From Triticum aestivum (taxonomy: Eukaryota; Streptophyta; Magnoliopsida; Poales; Poaceae), in assembly GCF_018294505.1 (NCBI RefSeq), contig NC_057796.1, forward strand, positions 268,844,259 through 268,908,258: a stretch of 64,000 nt of DNA, in the 5' to 3' direction. Made by a program: the position numbers and the translations under genes. Below the pieces are notes generated by a model. That model saw only the letters and a list, made by a program, of their open reading frames with translations, had not been told where the DNA came from and did no database searches. Below are positions 42,320 through 53,486 of this stretch, piece after piece (the stretch's first letter is position 1; every line of letters begins with the position of its first letter).

Positions 42320-43359
42320 TAAATTCTCCTTGATGGTAGCTAGAACTACGTCGGTATTTCCCCGGAGAGGGAGGGATGATGTAGCACATCGAAGGTAGAG
42401 TATTTCCCGCAGTTATAAAACCAAGGTATCGAACCAGTAGGAGAACCAAGCAACACAACATAAACAACACCTGCACACAAATAACAACACCTTGCAACCC
42501 GACGTGTTAAAGGGGTTGTCAATCCCTTTCGGGTAACGGCGCCAGAAATTGGCAAGCGGATGTGAGATAAATTGTAGTAGATTGATAGATCAAACGCCAA
42601 ATAAAATAAATAAAGATAAAATGCAGCAAGGTATTTTTGTATTTTTGGTTTAATAGATCTGAATAGAAATGCAAAGGAAAAGTAGATTGCAAGGCAAATA
42701 TATGAGAAAGAAGACCCGGGGGCCGTAGGTTTCACTAGTGGCTTCTCTCGAGAAAAATAGCAAATGGTGGGTAAACAAATTAGTGTTGGGCAATTGATAG
42801 AACTTCAAATAATTATGACGATATCCAGGCAATGATCATTACATAGGTGTCACGTCCAAGATTAGTAGACCGACTCGTGCCTGCATCTACTACTATTGCT
42901 CCACACATCGACTGCTATCCAGCATGCATCTAGTGTATTAAGTTCATGGAAATACGAAGTAATGCAATAAGAACGATGACATGATGTAGACAAGATCTGT
43001 TTATCTATAAGGCGGTAGATATAGATCACGTCTTTTTATGCTTAGTAGCAACGATACATACGTGTCGTTTCCCCTTCTGTCACTGGGATCAAGCACCGTA
43101 AGATCGAACCCACTACCGGGCACCTCTTCCCATTGCAATATAAATAGACCGAGTTGGCCAAACAAAACCTAGATATCGGAGAAGAAATACGAGGCTATAA
43201 GAGATCATGCATATAAGAGATCAAAGAAACTCAAATAACTTTCATGGATATAAAAAGATATGACTGATCCTAAACTCAAAGTTCATCAGATCCCAACAAA
43301 CAAACCGCAAAAGATTTACATCATATGGATCTCCAAGAGACCATTGTATTGAGAATTCG

Positions 43360-43363
<4 letters not shown>

Positions 43364-43411
<48 letters not shown>
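43364..43411. repeat. (GA)n microsatellite in the F3 LTR
   Basis: About 24 GA units where other F3 LTRs have 3-6. Confidence 0.95.
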
Positions 43412-43413
<2 letters not shown>

Positions 43414-43643
43414 GAAAGCCATCTAGCTACTAACTATGGACCCGAAGGTCTATAAAGGACTGCTCACGCATCATCGGAGAGGCACCAATGGAAGTGGTGA
43501 ACCCCTCCGTGATGGTGTCTAGATTGGATCTGGTGGTTCTGGACTCTGCGGCTGCTGGATGAATATTTCAACGCTTATCCTAGGGTTTCTGGAATATTGT
43601 GGTATTTATAGAGCAAACAGGCGGTCCGGGGGGCACCCGAGGT

Positions 43644-43701
43644 GGGCACAACCCAGCAGGGCGCGCCTAGGCTTCCTGGCGCGCCCTGGTGGGTTGTGCC
43701 C
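43644..43701. repeat. U3 hairpin of the F3 LTR
   Basis: Arms GGGCACAACCCAGCAGGGCG and its near complement ending ...GGTGGGTTGTGCCC, with GGCGCGCC inside each arm. Equivalent 58-bp hairpins are at 53166-53223 and 59684-59741. Confidence 0.85.
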
Positions 43702-43979
43702 CCCTCGGGGCACATCCTAGGTGCAACCAGGGCCCATTGCCTTTCTTCTGGCCCGTAAAAAATCATCATGGAGTTTCGTGGCATTTGTACTCCGTTTCAT
43801 ATTGATTTCCTACGATGTAAAAAACATGGAAAAAACAGCAACTAGCACTTGGCACTATGTCAATAGTTTAGTACCAAAAAATGATATAAAATGACTATAA
43901 AATGATTATAAAACATCCAAGATTGATAATAAAACAACATGGAACAATCAAAAATTATAGATACGTTGGAGATGTATCA

Positions 43980-43984
43980 GGAAG
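43980..43984. repeat. Target-site duplication GGAAG, right copy
   Basis: Matches 37247-37251; marks the insertion of the 6728-bp F3 element. Confidence 0.95.
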
Positions 43985-45535
43985 CGATGATGAGCCGAGG
44001 TTCCATGAAATGGCTTGAGGCCATGAAATCTGAGATGGGATCCATGTGTGAGAACAAAGTATGGACTTTGGTTGACTTGCCCGATGATCGGCAAGCCATA
44101 GAATAAATGGATCTTCAAGAAGAAGACTGACGCTGACGGTAATGTTACTGTCTACAAAGCTCAACTTGTTGCAAAAGGTTTTCGACAAGTTCAAGGAGTT
44201 GACTACGATGAGACTTTCTCACCCGTAGCGATGCTTAAGTCTGTCCGAATCATGTTAGCAATTCCCGCATTTTATGATTATGAAATTTGGCAAATGGATG
44301 TCAAAACTGCATCCCTTAATGGATATCTTAAAGAAGAGTTGTATATGATGCAACCAGAAGGTTTTGTCGACCCTAAAGGTGCTAACAAAGTGTGCAAGCT
44401 CCAGCGATCCATTTATGGACTGGTGCAAGCCTCTCGGAGTTGGAATATACGCTTTGATAGTGTGATCAAAGCATATGGTTTTGTACAGACTTTTGGAGAA
44501 GCCTGTATTTACAAGAAAGTGAGTGGGAGCTCTATAGCATTTCTATTATTATATGTGGATGACATATTGTTGATTGGAAATAATACATAATTTCTCGATA
44601 GCATAAAAGGATACTTGAATAAGAATTTTTCAATGAAGGACCTCGGTGAAGCTGCTTATATATTGGGCATCAAGATCTATAGAGATAGATCAAGACGCTT
44701 AATTGGACTTTCACAAAGCACATACCTTGATAAAGTTTTGAAGAAGTTCAAAATGGATCAGTCAAAGAAAGGGTTATTTCCTATGTTACAAGGTGTGAAG
44801 TTGAGTCAGACTCAATGCCCGACCACTTCAGAAGATAGAGAGAAAATGAAAGTCATTCCCTATGCCTCAGCCATAGGTTCTATCATGTATGCAATGCTGT
44901 GTACTAGACCTGATGTGTGCCATGCTATTAGTTTAGCAGGGAGGTACCAAAGTAATCCAGGAGTGGATCACTGGACAGCGGTCAAGAACATCCTGAAATA
45001 CCTGAAAAGGACTAAGGATATGTTTCTCGTTTATGGAGGTGACAAAGAGCTTGTCGTAAATAGTTACGTCGATGCAAGCTCTGACACTGATTCGGATGAC
45101 TCTAAGTCACAAACCGGATACGTATTTATATTGAATGGTGGAGATGTCAGTTGGTGCAGTTCCAAGCAGAGCGTCGTGGCAGGATCTACGTGTGAAGAGG
45201 AGTACATAGCTGCTTCGGAAGCAGCAAATGAAGGAGTCTGGATGAAGGAGTTCATATCCGATCTAGGTGTAATACCTAGTGCATCGGGTCCAATGAAAAT
45301 CTTTTGTGACAATACTGGAGCAATTTCCTTGGCAAAGGAATCCAGATTTCACAAGAGAACCAAGCACATCAAGAGATGCTTCAATTCCATCCGCGACCAA
45401 GTCAAGGAGGGATACATAGAGATTTGCAAGATACATACGGATTTGAATGTTGCAGACCCATTGACTAAGCCTCTCTCACAAGCAAAACATGATCAGCACC
45501 AATACTCCATGGGTGTTAGAATCATTACTATGTAA
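43985..45535 (+). pseudogene. pol: Copia polyprotein, 3' part (reverse transcriptase, RNase H)
   Basis: Continues the frame broken at 37251. RT starts with KWLEAMKSEMGSM. A stop/frameshift lies near 44100, then a 119-codon frame (44231-44590) carries WQMDVKTASLNGYL and the catalytic YVDD at 44552-44563 (polymerisation of the element's cDNA). A TAA at 44588 separates the next 306-codon frame (44615-45535) with SMKDLGEAAYILGI, RPDVCHA and the RNase H region (NSYVDASSDTDSDD, SQTGYVF, EEEYIAASEA, DNTGAISLAKE). The catalytic RNase H acidic residues appear present. Multiple stops make it inactive. The order integrase then RT is that of Copia (Pseudoviridae-type retrotransposons). Confidence 0.92.
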
Positions 45536-45568
45536 TCTAGATTATTGACTCTAGTGCAAGTGGGAGAC

Positions 45569-47296
45569 TGAAGGAAATATGCCCTAGAGGCAATAATAAG
45601 GTTGTTATTTATATTTCCTTATATCATGGTAAATGTTTATTATTCATGCTAGAATTGTATTAACTGGAAACTTAGTACATGTGTGAATAAATAGACAATA
45701 AAGAGTGTCCCTAGTATGCCTCTACTTGACTAGCTCGTTAATCAAAGATGGTTAAGTTTCCTAGCCATAGACATGTGTTGTCATTTGATGAACGGGATCA
45801 CATCATTAGAGAATGATGTGATGGACAAGACCCATCCGTTAGCTTAGCATAATGATCGTCTAGTTTTATTTCTATTGCTTTCTTCATAACTTACACATGT
45901 TCCTATGACTATGAGATTATGCAACTTCCGAATACTGGAGGAACACCTTGTGTGCTATCAAACATCACAACGTAACTGGGTGATTATAAAGATGCTCTAC
46001 AGGTGTCTCTGATGGTGTTTGTTGAGTTGGCATAGATCGAGATTAGGATTTGTCACTCCATGTATCAGAGAGGTATCTCTGGGCCCTCCCGATAATGCAC
46101 ATAACTATGAGCCTTACAAGCAATGTGACCAATGAGTTAGTTATGGGATGATGCATTATGTAACAAGTAAAAAGACTTGCCGGTAATGAGATTGAACTAG
46201 GTATGAGGATACCGATGATTGAATCTCGGGCATGTAACATACCGATGACAAAGGGAACAACGTATGTTGTTATGCGGTTTGACCGATAGAGATCTTCTTA
46301 GAATATGTAGCAACCAATATGAGCATCCAGGTTCCGCTGTTGGTTATTGACCGGGGATGTGTCTCGGTCATGTCTACATAGTTCTCGAACCCGTAGGGTC
46401 TACACGCTTAACGTTCGATGACGATTTGTATTATGAGTTAAGTGATTTGATGAACCAAAGTTTGTTAGGAGTCCTGGATAAGATCACGGACATGACGAGG
46501 AGTCTCGAAATGGTCAAGCAGTAAAGATTCATATATTGGAAGGTTACAATCAGACACCGGAATGGTTCAGGTTGATTCAGATGAGTTTCGGAGTACGTGG
46601 GTTACCAGAACCCCCCAGGAGGTTAATGGGCCACCATGGGCCTTAGTGGAGAAGAGAGAGGGCCGGCCAGGAGGTGGTCCGCGCGCACCCTTGCCAATCC
46701 GAATTGGACAAGGCGTGGGGGCGACGCCCCCTCCTTCCTTCTCTCCTCTTCCTCCTTCCCTTCTTCTCCTAGTTGGAATAGGAAGGGGGGGGGCGAATCC
46801 TACTTAGACCGGGAGTCCAAGTAGGACTCCCCCCTATGGCGCGGCCCCCTTGGGCCGGCCTCCTCCTCCCCCTCCTTTATATATGTGGGAGGGGCACCCC
46901 AAAGGCACACCAAGTCTTCTCTTAGCCGTGTGCGGTGGCCCCCTCCACAGTTACACACCTCAGTCATATCGTCGTAGTGCTTAGGCGAAGCCCTGCGCCC
47001 ATAACTTCATCATCACCGTCGCCAGGCCGTCGTGCTGACGGAACTCTCCCTTAGCCTCAACTGGATCAAGAGCTGGAGGGACGTCATTGTGCTAAATGTG
47101 TGCTGAACACGCAGGTGTCGTACGTTTGGTACTTGGATCGCGAAGACGTTCGACTACATCAACCGCGTTACTAAACGCTTCCGCTTTCGGTCCACGAGGG
47201 TACGTGGACACACTCTCCCATCTTGTTGCTATGCATCTCCTAGATAGATCTTGCGTGATCATAGGAATTTTTTTTTAAATACTGCGTTCCCCAACA
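45569..47296 (+). mobile_element. Angela/BARE1-type Copia 3' LTR, complete
   Basis: 1728 bp from TGAAGGAAATATGCCCTAGA to CGTTCCCCAACA, preceded by the purine-rich GTGGGAGAC. A TATA box (TTTATATATG, near 46876) follows a GC-rich U3. The right flank TGTTG cannot be compared with a left flank because the 5' LTR is cut off at 33541. Confidence 0.92.
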
Positions 47297-47540
47297 TGTT
47301 GGTGCTATGACATAACACCATGCCAAGTTTCTTTATTTTGAGGCGAGTTTTGGATTTACAGTAATTTTAAAACCAGGTTTCTCAATGTTTATTGTCGAGT
47401 CGGCACCGCCCTGGATAGGCTTTTTCCTCGTGGGTCCCAAATTATAAATCCAAATCTGTCTCTACCATGCAACTTTTCTTATTAAGAATTACAACCCATT
47501 TGGTGTGCAAGATGAAAATAAGTTTGTGGGTGCTGGTGGG
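47297..47540. repeat. Unclassified dispersed repeat, copy A
   Basis: AT-rich 240 bp. Aligns by eye with 63040-63240 (shared GTTTTGGATTTAC, TTCTCAAT and ACAACCCAT/GCAACCCAT blocks in the same order). No coding frame, no termini recognised. Ends at the GTGGG target duplication (47536-47540) of the next element. Confidence 0.5.
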
Positions 47541-48168
47541 TGATGTCGCTTGAAGCTACATCGGTATTTCCCCAAAGAGGAAGGGATGATGCAACATAGC
47601 GGCAGTAGGTATTTCCCTCAGATATGGAACCCAGGTTATCGAACCAGTAGGAGAACCAAGCAACACAACGTAAACAGCCCTTGCACATAGATAACAAATC
47701 CTCGCAACCCGATGTGTTAAAGGGGTTGTCAACCCCTTCCGGGGTACGGCGCCTCAAGTAGGCAAACGGACGTGAGATAAATTTGTAGTAAATTGATAGA
47801 TCGAACGCCAAATAAAATAAATAAGAATAAATTGCAGCAAGGTATTTTTGTATTTTTGGTTTAATAGATCTGAAAATAAATGCAAGGAAAAAGTAGATTG
47901 CAAAGGCAAACATATGAGAAAGAGACCCGGGGGCCGTAGGTTTCACTAGTGGCTTCTCTCGAGAAAAATAGCAAATGGTGGGTGAACAAATTACTGTTGG
48001 GCAATTGATAGAACTTCAAATACTCATGACGATATCCAGGCAATGATCATTATATAGGCATAACGTCCAAGATTAGTAGACCGACTCCTGCCTGCATCTA
48101 CTACTATTACTCCACACATCGACCGCTATCCAGCATGCATCTAGTGTATTAAGTTCATGGGAAAATAG
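47541..48168 (-). mobile_element. F3 Gypsy 3' LTR, partial (host of the next insertion)
   Basis: Starts at 47541 (TGATGTCGCT on plus; LTR 3' end on minus) and runs about 628 bp until an abrupt junction with another element's LTR at about 48165-48170. The left flank GTGGG (47536-47540) equals 60009-60013. It overlaps about 500 bp of LTR positions also present in the right copy (58542-60008), so it is the opposite LTR of the same element. Confidence 0.85.
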
Positions 48169-48333
48169 TGAAAGGAATCTTCATATCCGCATGCCAAGCT
48201 TGCCTTCCACACCATGGAGAGTCCCATCTGGACATGGGGGAAAGTCTTCCGTCTTGTATCTTCACGGCCCATCAGTCCGGCCCACGTCACATAGCCCGGA
48301 TGCCCGAGGACCCCGTAATCCAGGACTCCCTCA
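48168..48333 (-). mobile_element. 3' LTR remnant of the invading Gypsy element
   Basis: About 166 bp matching 58375-58541, beginning (minus) TGAGGGAGTCCTGGATTACG. The rest of this LTR is deleted at the junction with the F3 LTR; ATAG is shared by both partners at the breakpoint. Confidence 0.85.
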
Positions 48334-48764
48334 ATAGCCCATGAACCAGTCTTCCGATGATGATGAGTTCGGCACGCAAGTTGTTTTCGGCATCGCAAGG
48401 CGGGTTCTTCCTCCGTATACTCCAAAGTAGTCCTCCGAACAAGAGATCTATATCCGGCTCTGTATAACAAGTTAACCTTCCAACCATACAAGCATAATAC
48501 TTAAAATATATCCATTGACAGCTTTTTCCAGCGAAACGTCATGTTTGGCTTTGCTATCACTTCGAACCATTTTTTGGGCCTCCCGCCTTGCGTTTCAGTA
48601 CGCAACTCCCATTGACACATCTTGTCAAAAGCAGAGATCGTGTCCCCTTATTGCGGGATTCTCATCAATGCGAGTTTTGGTAACCTAACTGTGCTGTTCG
48701 CATGACCCCTTGGGAACAGGCAAGTTCTAAGGCTGGAGGGAGGGGGATGCTCGATATTCGCAGT
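48334..48764. other. Internal 3' end of the invading Gypsy element, non-coding
   Basis: Between the LTR remnant and the antisense gene promoter. No supported frame. Confidence 0.5.
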
Positions 48765-48776
48765 CCATATAAGTGG
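48765..48776 (+). promoter_or_regulatory. TATA box of the antisense gene
   Basis: GTCCATATAAGT, about 115 bp upstream of the ATG at 48884, followed by a CT-rich leader (CATTCTCTCTCTGCCTCTCC). Gives the antisense ORF a promoter separate from the LTR. Confidence 0.55.
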
Positions 48777-48883
48777 ATAGAATCCAACTCTTCCGCCCAC
48801 ACCTCATTCTCTCTCTGCCTCTCCATCCTCGAGCTCCAGCGCCCAAGTTCTAAGCTTTTCTCCTCTCTGCAACTCCTCCGACC

Positions 48884-51800
48884 ATGGCCAGCTCTCAAGG
48901 CAAGTGGATGGCCTCCTCCGTCACGGAGGAGAACATCAAGGAGCTGTGGGAAGCGCGATATCTAACCGCGGAAATCAAGCACAGGCTTCCCGATCCGGCG
49001 CATGTCATCCCCACTCCGGAGCCCGGCGAGAGGGTGGTGTTCATCCCCCACTTCCTCTGCGGACTCGGATTCTCCCTTCACCCCTTTGTAAGGGGTCTCA
49101 TGTTCTACTACAGGCTGGATTTTCACAATCTGGCCCCAAATTCGTTCCTTCACATCTCGGCGTTCATCGTCGTGTGTGAGGCCTTCCTCCGCGTCCCTCC
49201 ACACTTCGTCTTATGGCTCAAGATTTTTAATGTGAAGCCGAAGGTGGTCGACGGGCAACACGCGGATTGTGGTGGCGTCATGGTGAGGAAGCCCCCTAAA
49301 GTTAATTGGCCAAAGGGAGTCCTTGTGGACACCGTCAAAATATGGCAACAGGAATGGTTCTATATCACAAAACGCTGCGGCTCCAAGTGGGCAGCCGCTC
49401 CAGCCTTTAGATCCGGACCCCCGCTGAGGCTCACATCCTGGACCGACAAGGGTCCGGACTGGGGGTCGGTCCCTGAGGTGCTGCTGTTGCAGAAACACGT
49501 CAAGAGCATGATAGCGAAGGACATTACCCTCGTTGACGTAATCCAAGTGATGCTGATCCACCGAGCACTTCCCTGCCAGCGGTGGCCCCTCAAGATGTGG
49601 GAGTTCAATCCAGAAGGGTCGCGGAACCTACAACGGTTCTACGGTACAACACATAAGGGGATCCGGAAGCTGCTTTTTAAGAAGCAGAAATCGTGGCCCA
49701 GCTCCTCAGACGACACCGGCCTCGACTGCAACCATCCGGCCTCTGAGGTAAATTCTAAAACCTCCGAACACCAATAGGCTCGTCAACCCAAAGGAGAAGT
49801 ACTGAGTAATCCATCCCCAAAGAGGTCTGGATTAAGAAGGCGGAGCAGATCCGGTGTCCGCCTCCGCTCCCCGAAGTCCCAGCCAATCCTCTACTAATGA
49901 GGATGCTAGTCCCGGCGCCATACCAGCCGCCGGCAAAGAAGGACAAGAAGAAGAAGAAGAAAGAGGAGGGCACTTTGGACGCAGTGTCTGGAGAAGCTGA
50001 TGCCTAATCCTCTCACGAGGGCGACGACGACAAGGAGGAGGAGGAGGAAGAAGATCCTCCCGCAAGGGCAAAAAGAGGGCGGCCTATGAAGACCTGGACG
50101 CCGAAGCCTCCAAGAGGGACAAAATTACTCTCCCCGATTACTCGGATTCAGACGCCGAGGCTATCCCGAAGCACCGTCGCTGGACTAAGCCCCAAGCCGA
50201 CTCGTAAGTTGTCCGGGATTTTTCACACTTATTCAATCTATGAACTGTGATGATAACTTTAAGTTCTATCTTTTAGTCTGACCCGCGATCTTCCCCAGCT
50301 ATCCTCATCCTCGGGGGATCTGCCGCCAGAGATGATGCAGAGCGAGTCGCCTCCATTAGCTTCCTCATCGCCTAGGGCAGATGACGCCGAGGTGTCATCC
50401 CATAGGCCCTCCCCAAGCCTTGAAGAGACGTGGGGGGGGGGCGATTTAACGGTGCCAGAGGGTAATACCTCGGCTATCGGAGGACTGGGGGGGTACGGCC
50501 CCCATGAAGACCGGCGACGGGGCCCCGGTCAATCCGACCCCTAGCCGGAGACCCACACGGCCGCGGAGTCTAGTGAACGACCCCCTGCAGGAGAAGAGGG
50601 AGCGACGACCTCTTCTAATCCGGAGGCGCCGAATACCACGGCGGACGCACTTCAAATTGCATCCTTCCTAGATGAGCACCGCATCCTGATGGGTACGGTG
50701 TCTGAGAAGATTCAGTCCGCCAAGAGCGGGCTGAACGAAGCCTTCTCTAGTCTGCTAGCAGGCTTCGAGGTATGCAATGTAATGTTTTTGATCATTTTTA
50801 TGTGAAATATGCCTGTATATAGATAGTAGCCCCTGAGACTCTGTTCGGTTCTTTGAATGAAAAGCGAGCAGAGGATCAATAATCAATTATCAGGTGGTAA
50901 CACACTATTTTATTCGGATTAAAACATGCTTCTCTGTTAGCGGCGACTGCCCAGTCAGCGGAAGTTTCCGAACTCAAACGGAAACTGGAGCGACCTAGTC
51001 CTTGTTAACACGCCGCTCGACCAGGCGCAAGGTATAAGATACATCTTACTGTATGCCTGTTTATGTCCGTGTTTTGTGGAAGTCGAAGAGCTGCAATGTG
51101 CATGTTTGTACAGGATGGTGCCGCCGTGGTGGAGACCCTCAGGGGTGAGCTTGCTCAAGCCAAGGAGCAAGCAAGGCAGCAACGGACTTAACGGCCGAAC
51201 AGGCCGCTCGGCGCCGTTTTGAGGAACGGGTGACCGAGATGGAGCAAAAGCTCAAGGACACTGCCGCCAAGTGCGAGTCCTTAGAAATGGAAAATAAGGC
51301 GAAGGGGACCGAACTCGCCAAGGCCCTTCAAGATGCTTCAGAGGCGTGGTCCGAATCCCGCGCAGTGTGCGAGGAAATCCGTCAAGCCGGACAGATAGCG
51401 GCTGGTAAGCCCTTTCTTTTACAGGCTAAATTTGGGGACCGGAAGTATGCCTTGCTTAATCGACTGTGGAGTTCTCCAGACGCATATGCGGATCTGCCGA
51501 AGAGTGCTACGGACGCCGCCCGATTCTTCCAGGCCCAGGAGGGGTGCGCGATGGAGAAGTTCTTCTGGTCACAGTTTGCGGGGCAGGAGCGTCCCGTACT
51601 GCTAAATGACCAGATGGCACAATGGCCGGAGCTCCATAAGATGTCCAGCGCGGCCATGAAGGACGTCATATTCTAGTTGTGGCCGGTCGAAGCCATTCCG
51701 GACAGCTACTTCGGCCTCGTGCGGCGTCGCGTCGATGCGCTGCCCAGAATCGACGCTGTCAAGAGGTGGTCCTATACAGAAGGGGCACGAATGGCATTCG

Positions 51801-51921
51801 CCCATGTCAAGATGCACTGGCGAAGATGAAGGCCGAAAAGGTGGCAGTTGAGGGTCCGCCCGAATGCAAGGACCACCGCACACCGGAGCGCTATTTTGAG
51901 GACGTACTAAAAGGTGCCCGC
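48884..51921 (+). pseudogene. Antisense ORF of a Gypsy element, 'putative gypsy-type transposon' domain protein
   Basis: The ATG at 48884 (MASSQGKWMASSVTEENIKE) is in excellent context. The 297-codon first exon fits the plant PF04195-type domain (PHFLCGLGFSLHPFVRGLMF, HISAFIVVCEAFLRV). That family is found in an orientation opposite to gag-pol in many grass Gypsy elements; its biochemical role is not established. A donor follows GCCTCTGAG (49748). Further segments include a Pro/Lys-rich linker (49840-50005, stopped by TAA), putative introns at 50205-50275 and 50770-50940, and a coiled-coil exon (51113-51676; MEQKLKDTAAKCESLEMENK). The last conserved stretch (51679-51921) needs a frame change. 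A solo LTR at 51922 removes the natural end. Internal stops make it a pseudogene. Confidence 0.7.
51917..51921. repeat. Target-site duplication CCCGC, left copy
   Basis: Equal to 53487-53491; brackets the solo LTR. Confidence 0.93.
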
Positions 51922-53486
51922 TAATGGTAGCTGGAACTACGTCGATATTTCCCCGAAGAGCGAGGGATGATGTAGCACAGCGCCGGTAGAGTATTTCCCT
52001 CAGTTATGAAACCAAGGTATCGAACCTATAGGAGAACCAAGCAACACAACGTAAACAGCACCTGCACACAAATAACAACACCGCGCAACCAGACGTGTTA
52101 AAGGGGTTGTCAATCCCTTTCGGGTAACGGCGCCAGAGATTGGCAAGCAGACGTGAGATAAATTATAGTAGATTGATAGATCGAACGCCAAATAAAATAA
52201 ATAAAGATAAAATGCAGCAAGGTATTTTTGTATTTTTGGTTTAATAGATCTGAATGAAAATGCAAAGGAAAAGTAGATCGCAAGGCAAATAAATGAGAAA
52301 GAAGACCCGGGGGCCGTAGGTTTCACTAGTGGCTTCTCTCGAGAAAAATAGCAAACGGTGGGTAAACAAATTACTGTTGGGCAATTGATAGAACTTCAAA
52401 TAATTATGACGGTATCCATGCAATGATCATTACATAGGCATCACGTCCAAGATTAGTAGACCGACTCCTGCCCGCATCTACTACTATTACTCCACACATT
52501 GACCGCTATCCAGCATGCATCTAGTGTATTAAGGTCATGAAAAAATGGAGTAATGCAATAAGAACGATGACATGATGTAGACAAGATCTGTTTATCTATA
52601 TGGTGGTAGATATAGATCCCGTCTTTTTATCCTTAGTAGCAAGGATACATACGTGTCGTTTCCCCTTCTGTCACTAGTATCGAGCACCGTAAGATCGAAT
52701 CCACTACCGGGCACCTCTTCCGATTGCAAGATAAATAGATCGAGTTGGCCAAACAAAACCCAAATATCGGAGAAGAATGTATATAAGAGATCAAAGAAAC
52801 TCAAATAACTTTCATGGATATAAAAAGATATGACTTATCATAAACTCAAAGTTCATCAGATCCCAACAAACACACCGCAAAAGAGTTACAACATCTGGAT
52901 CTCCAAGAGACCATTGTATTGAGAAAGTGAGAGAGAGAAAGCCATCTAGCTACTAACTACGGACCCGAAGGTCTACAAAGGACTACTCACGCATCGTCGG
53001 AGAGGCACCAATGGAAGTGGTGAACCCCTCCGTGATGGTGTCTAGATTGGATCTGATGATTCTGGTCTCTGCGGCGGATGGATGAATGTTTCGACGCTTG
53101 TTCTAGGGTTTCTGGAATATTGTGGTATTTATAGAGCAAAGAGGCGGTCTGGGGGCACCCGAGGTGGGCACAACCCACTAGGGGGCGCCTGGGCCTCCTG
53201 GCGTGCCCTGGTGGGTTGTGCCCCCTCGGGGCACCCCCAGGTGCTACCAGGGCCCATTGCCTTTCTTCTGGCCCATAAAAAATCAACGTGGAGTTTCGTG
53301 GCATTTGGACTCCGTTTGATATTGATTTCCTGCGATGTAAAAAACATGGAAAAAACAACAACTGGCACTTGGCACTATGTCGATAGGTTAGTACCAAAAA
53401 TGATATAAAATGATTATAAAACATCCAAGATTGATAATAAAACAACAAGGAACAATAAAAATTATAGATACGTTGGAGACGTATCA
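51922..53486 (-). mobile_element. Solo F3 LTR
   Basis: 1565 bp, minus strand, TGATACGTCTCC (53486) to GCTACCATTA (51922; terminal CA mutated to TA). Flanked by CCCGC on both sides with no internal sequence or second LTR, so it is the product of LTR-LTR recombination. Hairpin at 53166-53223; TATA (minus) near 53128. Confidence 0.93.

Larger units (their letters stand above)
38808..42330 (-). mobile_element. F3 internal region, non-autonomous
   Basis: 3.5 kb on the minus strand. It holds one primer site, a 122-codon frame, the conserved post-ORF segment (41199-41247) and about 2.4 kb non-coding sequence resembling F1/F2. PPT-like motifs occur at 38808, about 40570, about 40622 and about 41842. 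Several minus-strand frames of 85-160 codons (e.g. 38991-39473) have no retroelement motif and I do not call them. No gag core, protease, RT or integrase. Confidence 0.8.
42331..43979 (-). mobile_element. F3 Gypsy 5' LTR of the nested element
   Basis: 1649 bp on the minus strand, TGATACATCTCC (43979; one base changed from the family start) to GCTACCATCA (42331). U3 carries the 58-bp hairpin at 43644-43701, about 40 bp upstream of the TATA box (minus strand CTATAAATA near 43600). R/U5 contains a (GA)n tract at 43364-43411. Confidence 0.92.

Noticed and set aside
53082..53408. 108-codon plus-strand frame
   Set aside because: Inside the solo LTR, antisense to U3; homologous positions in other LTRs carry stops.
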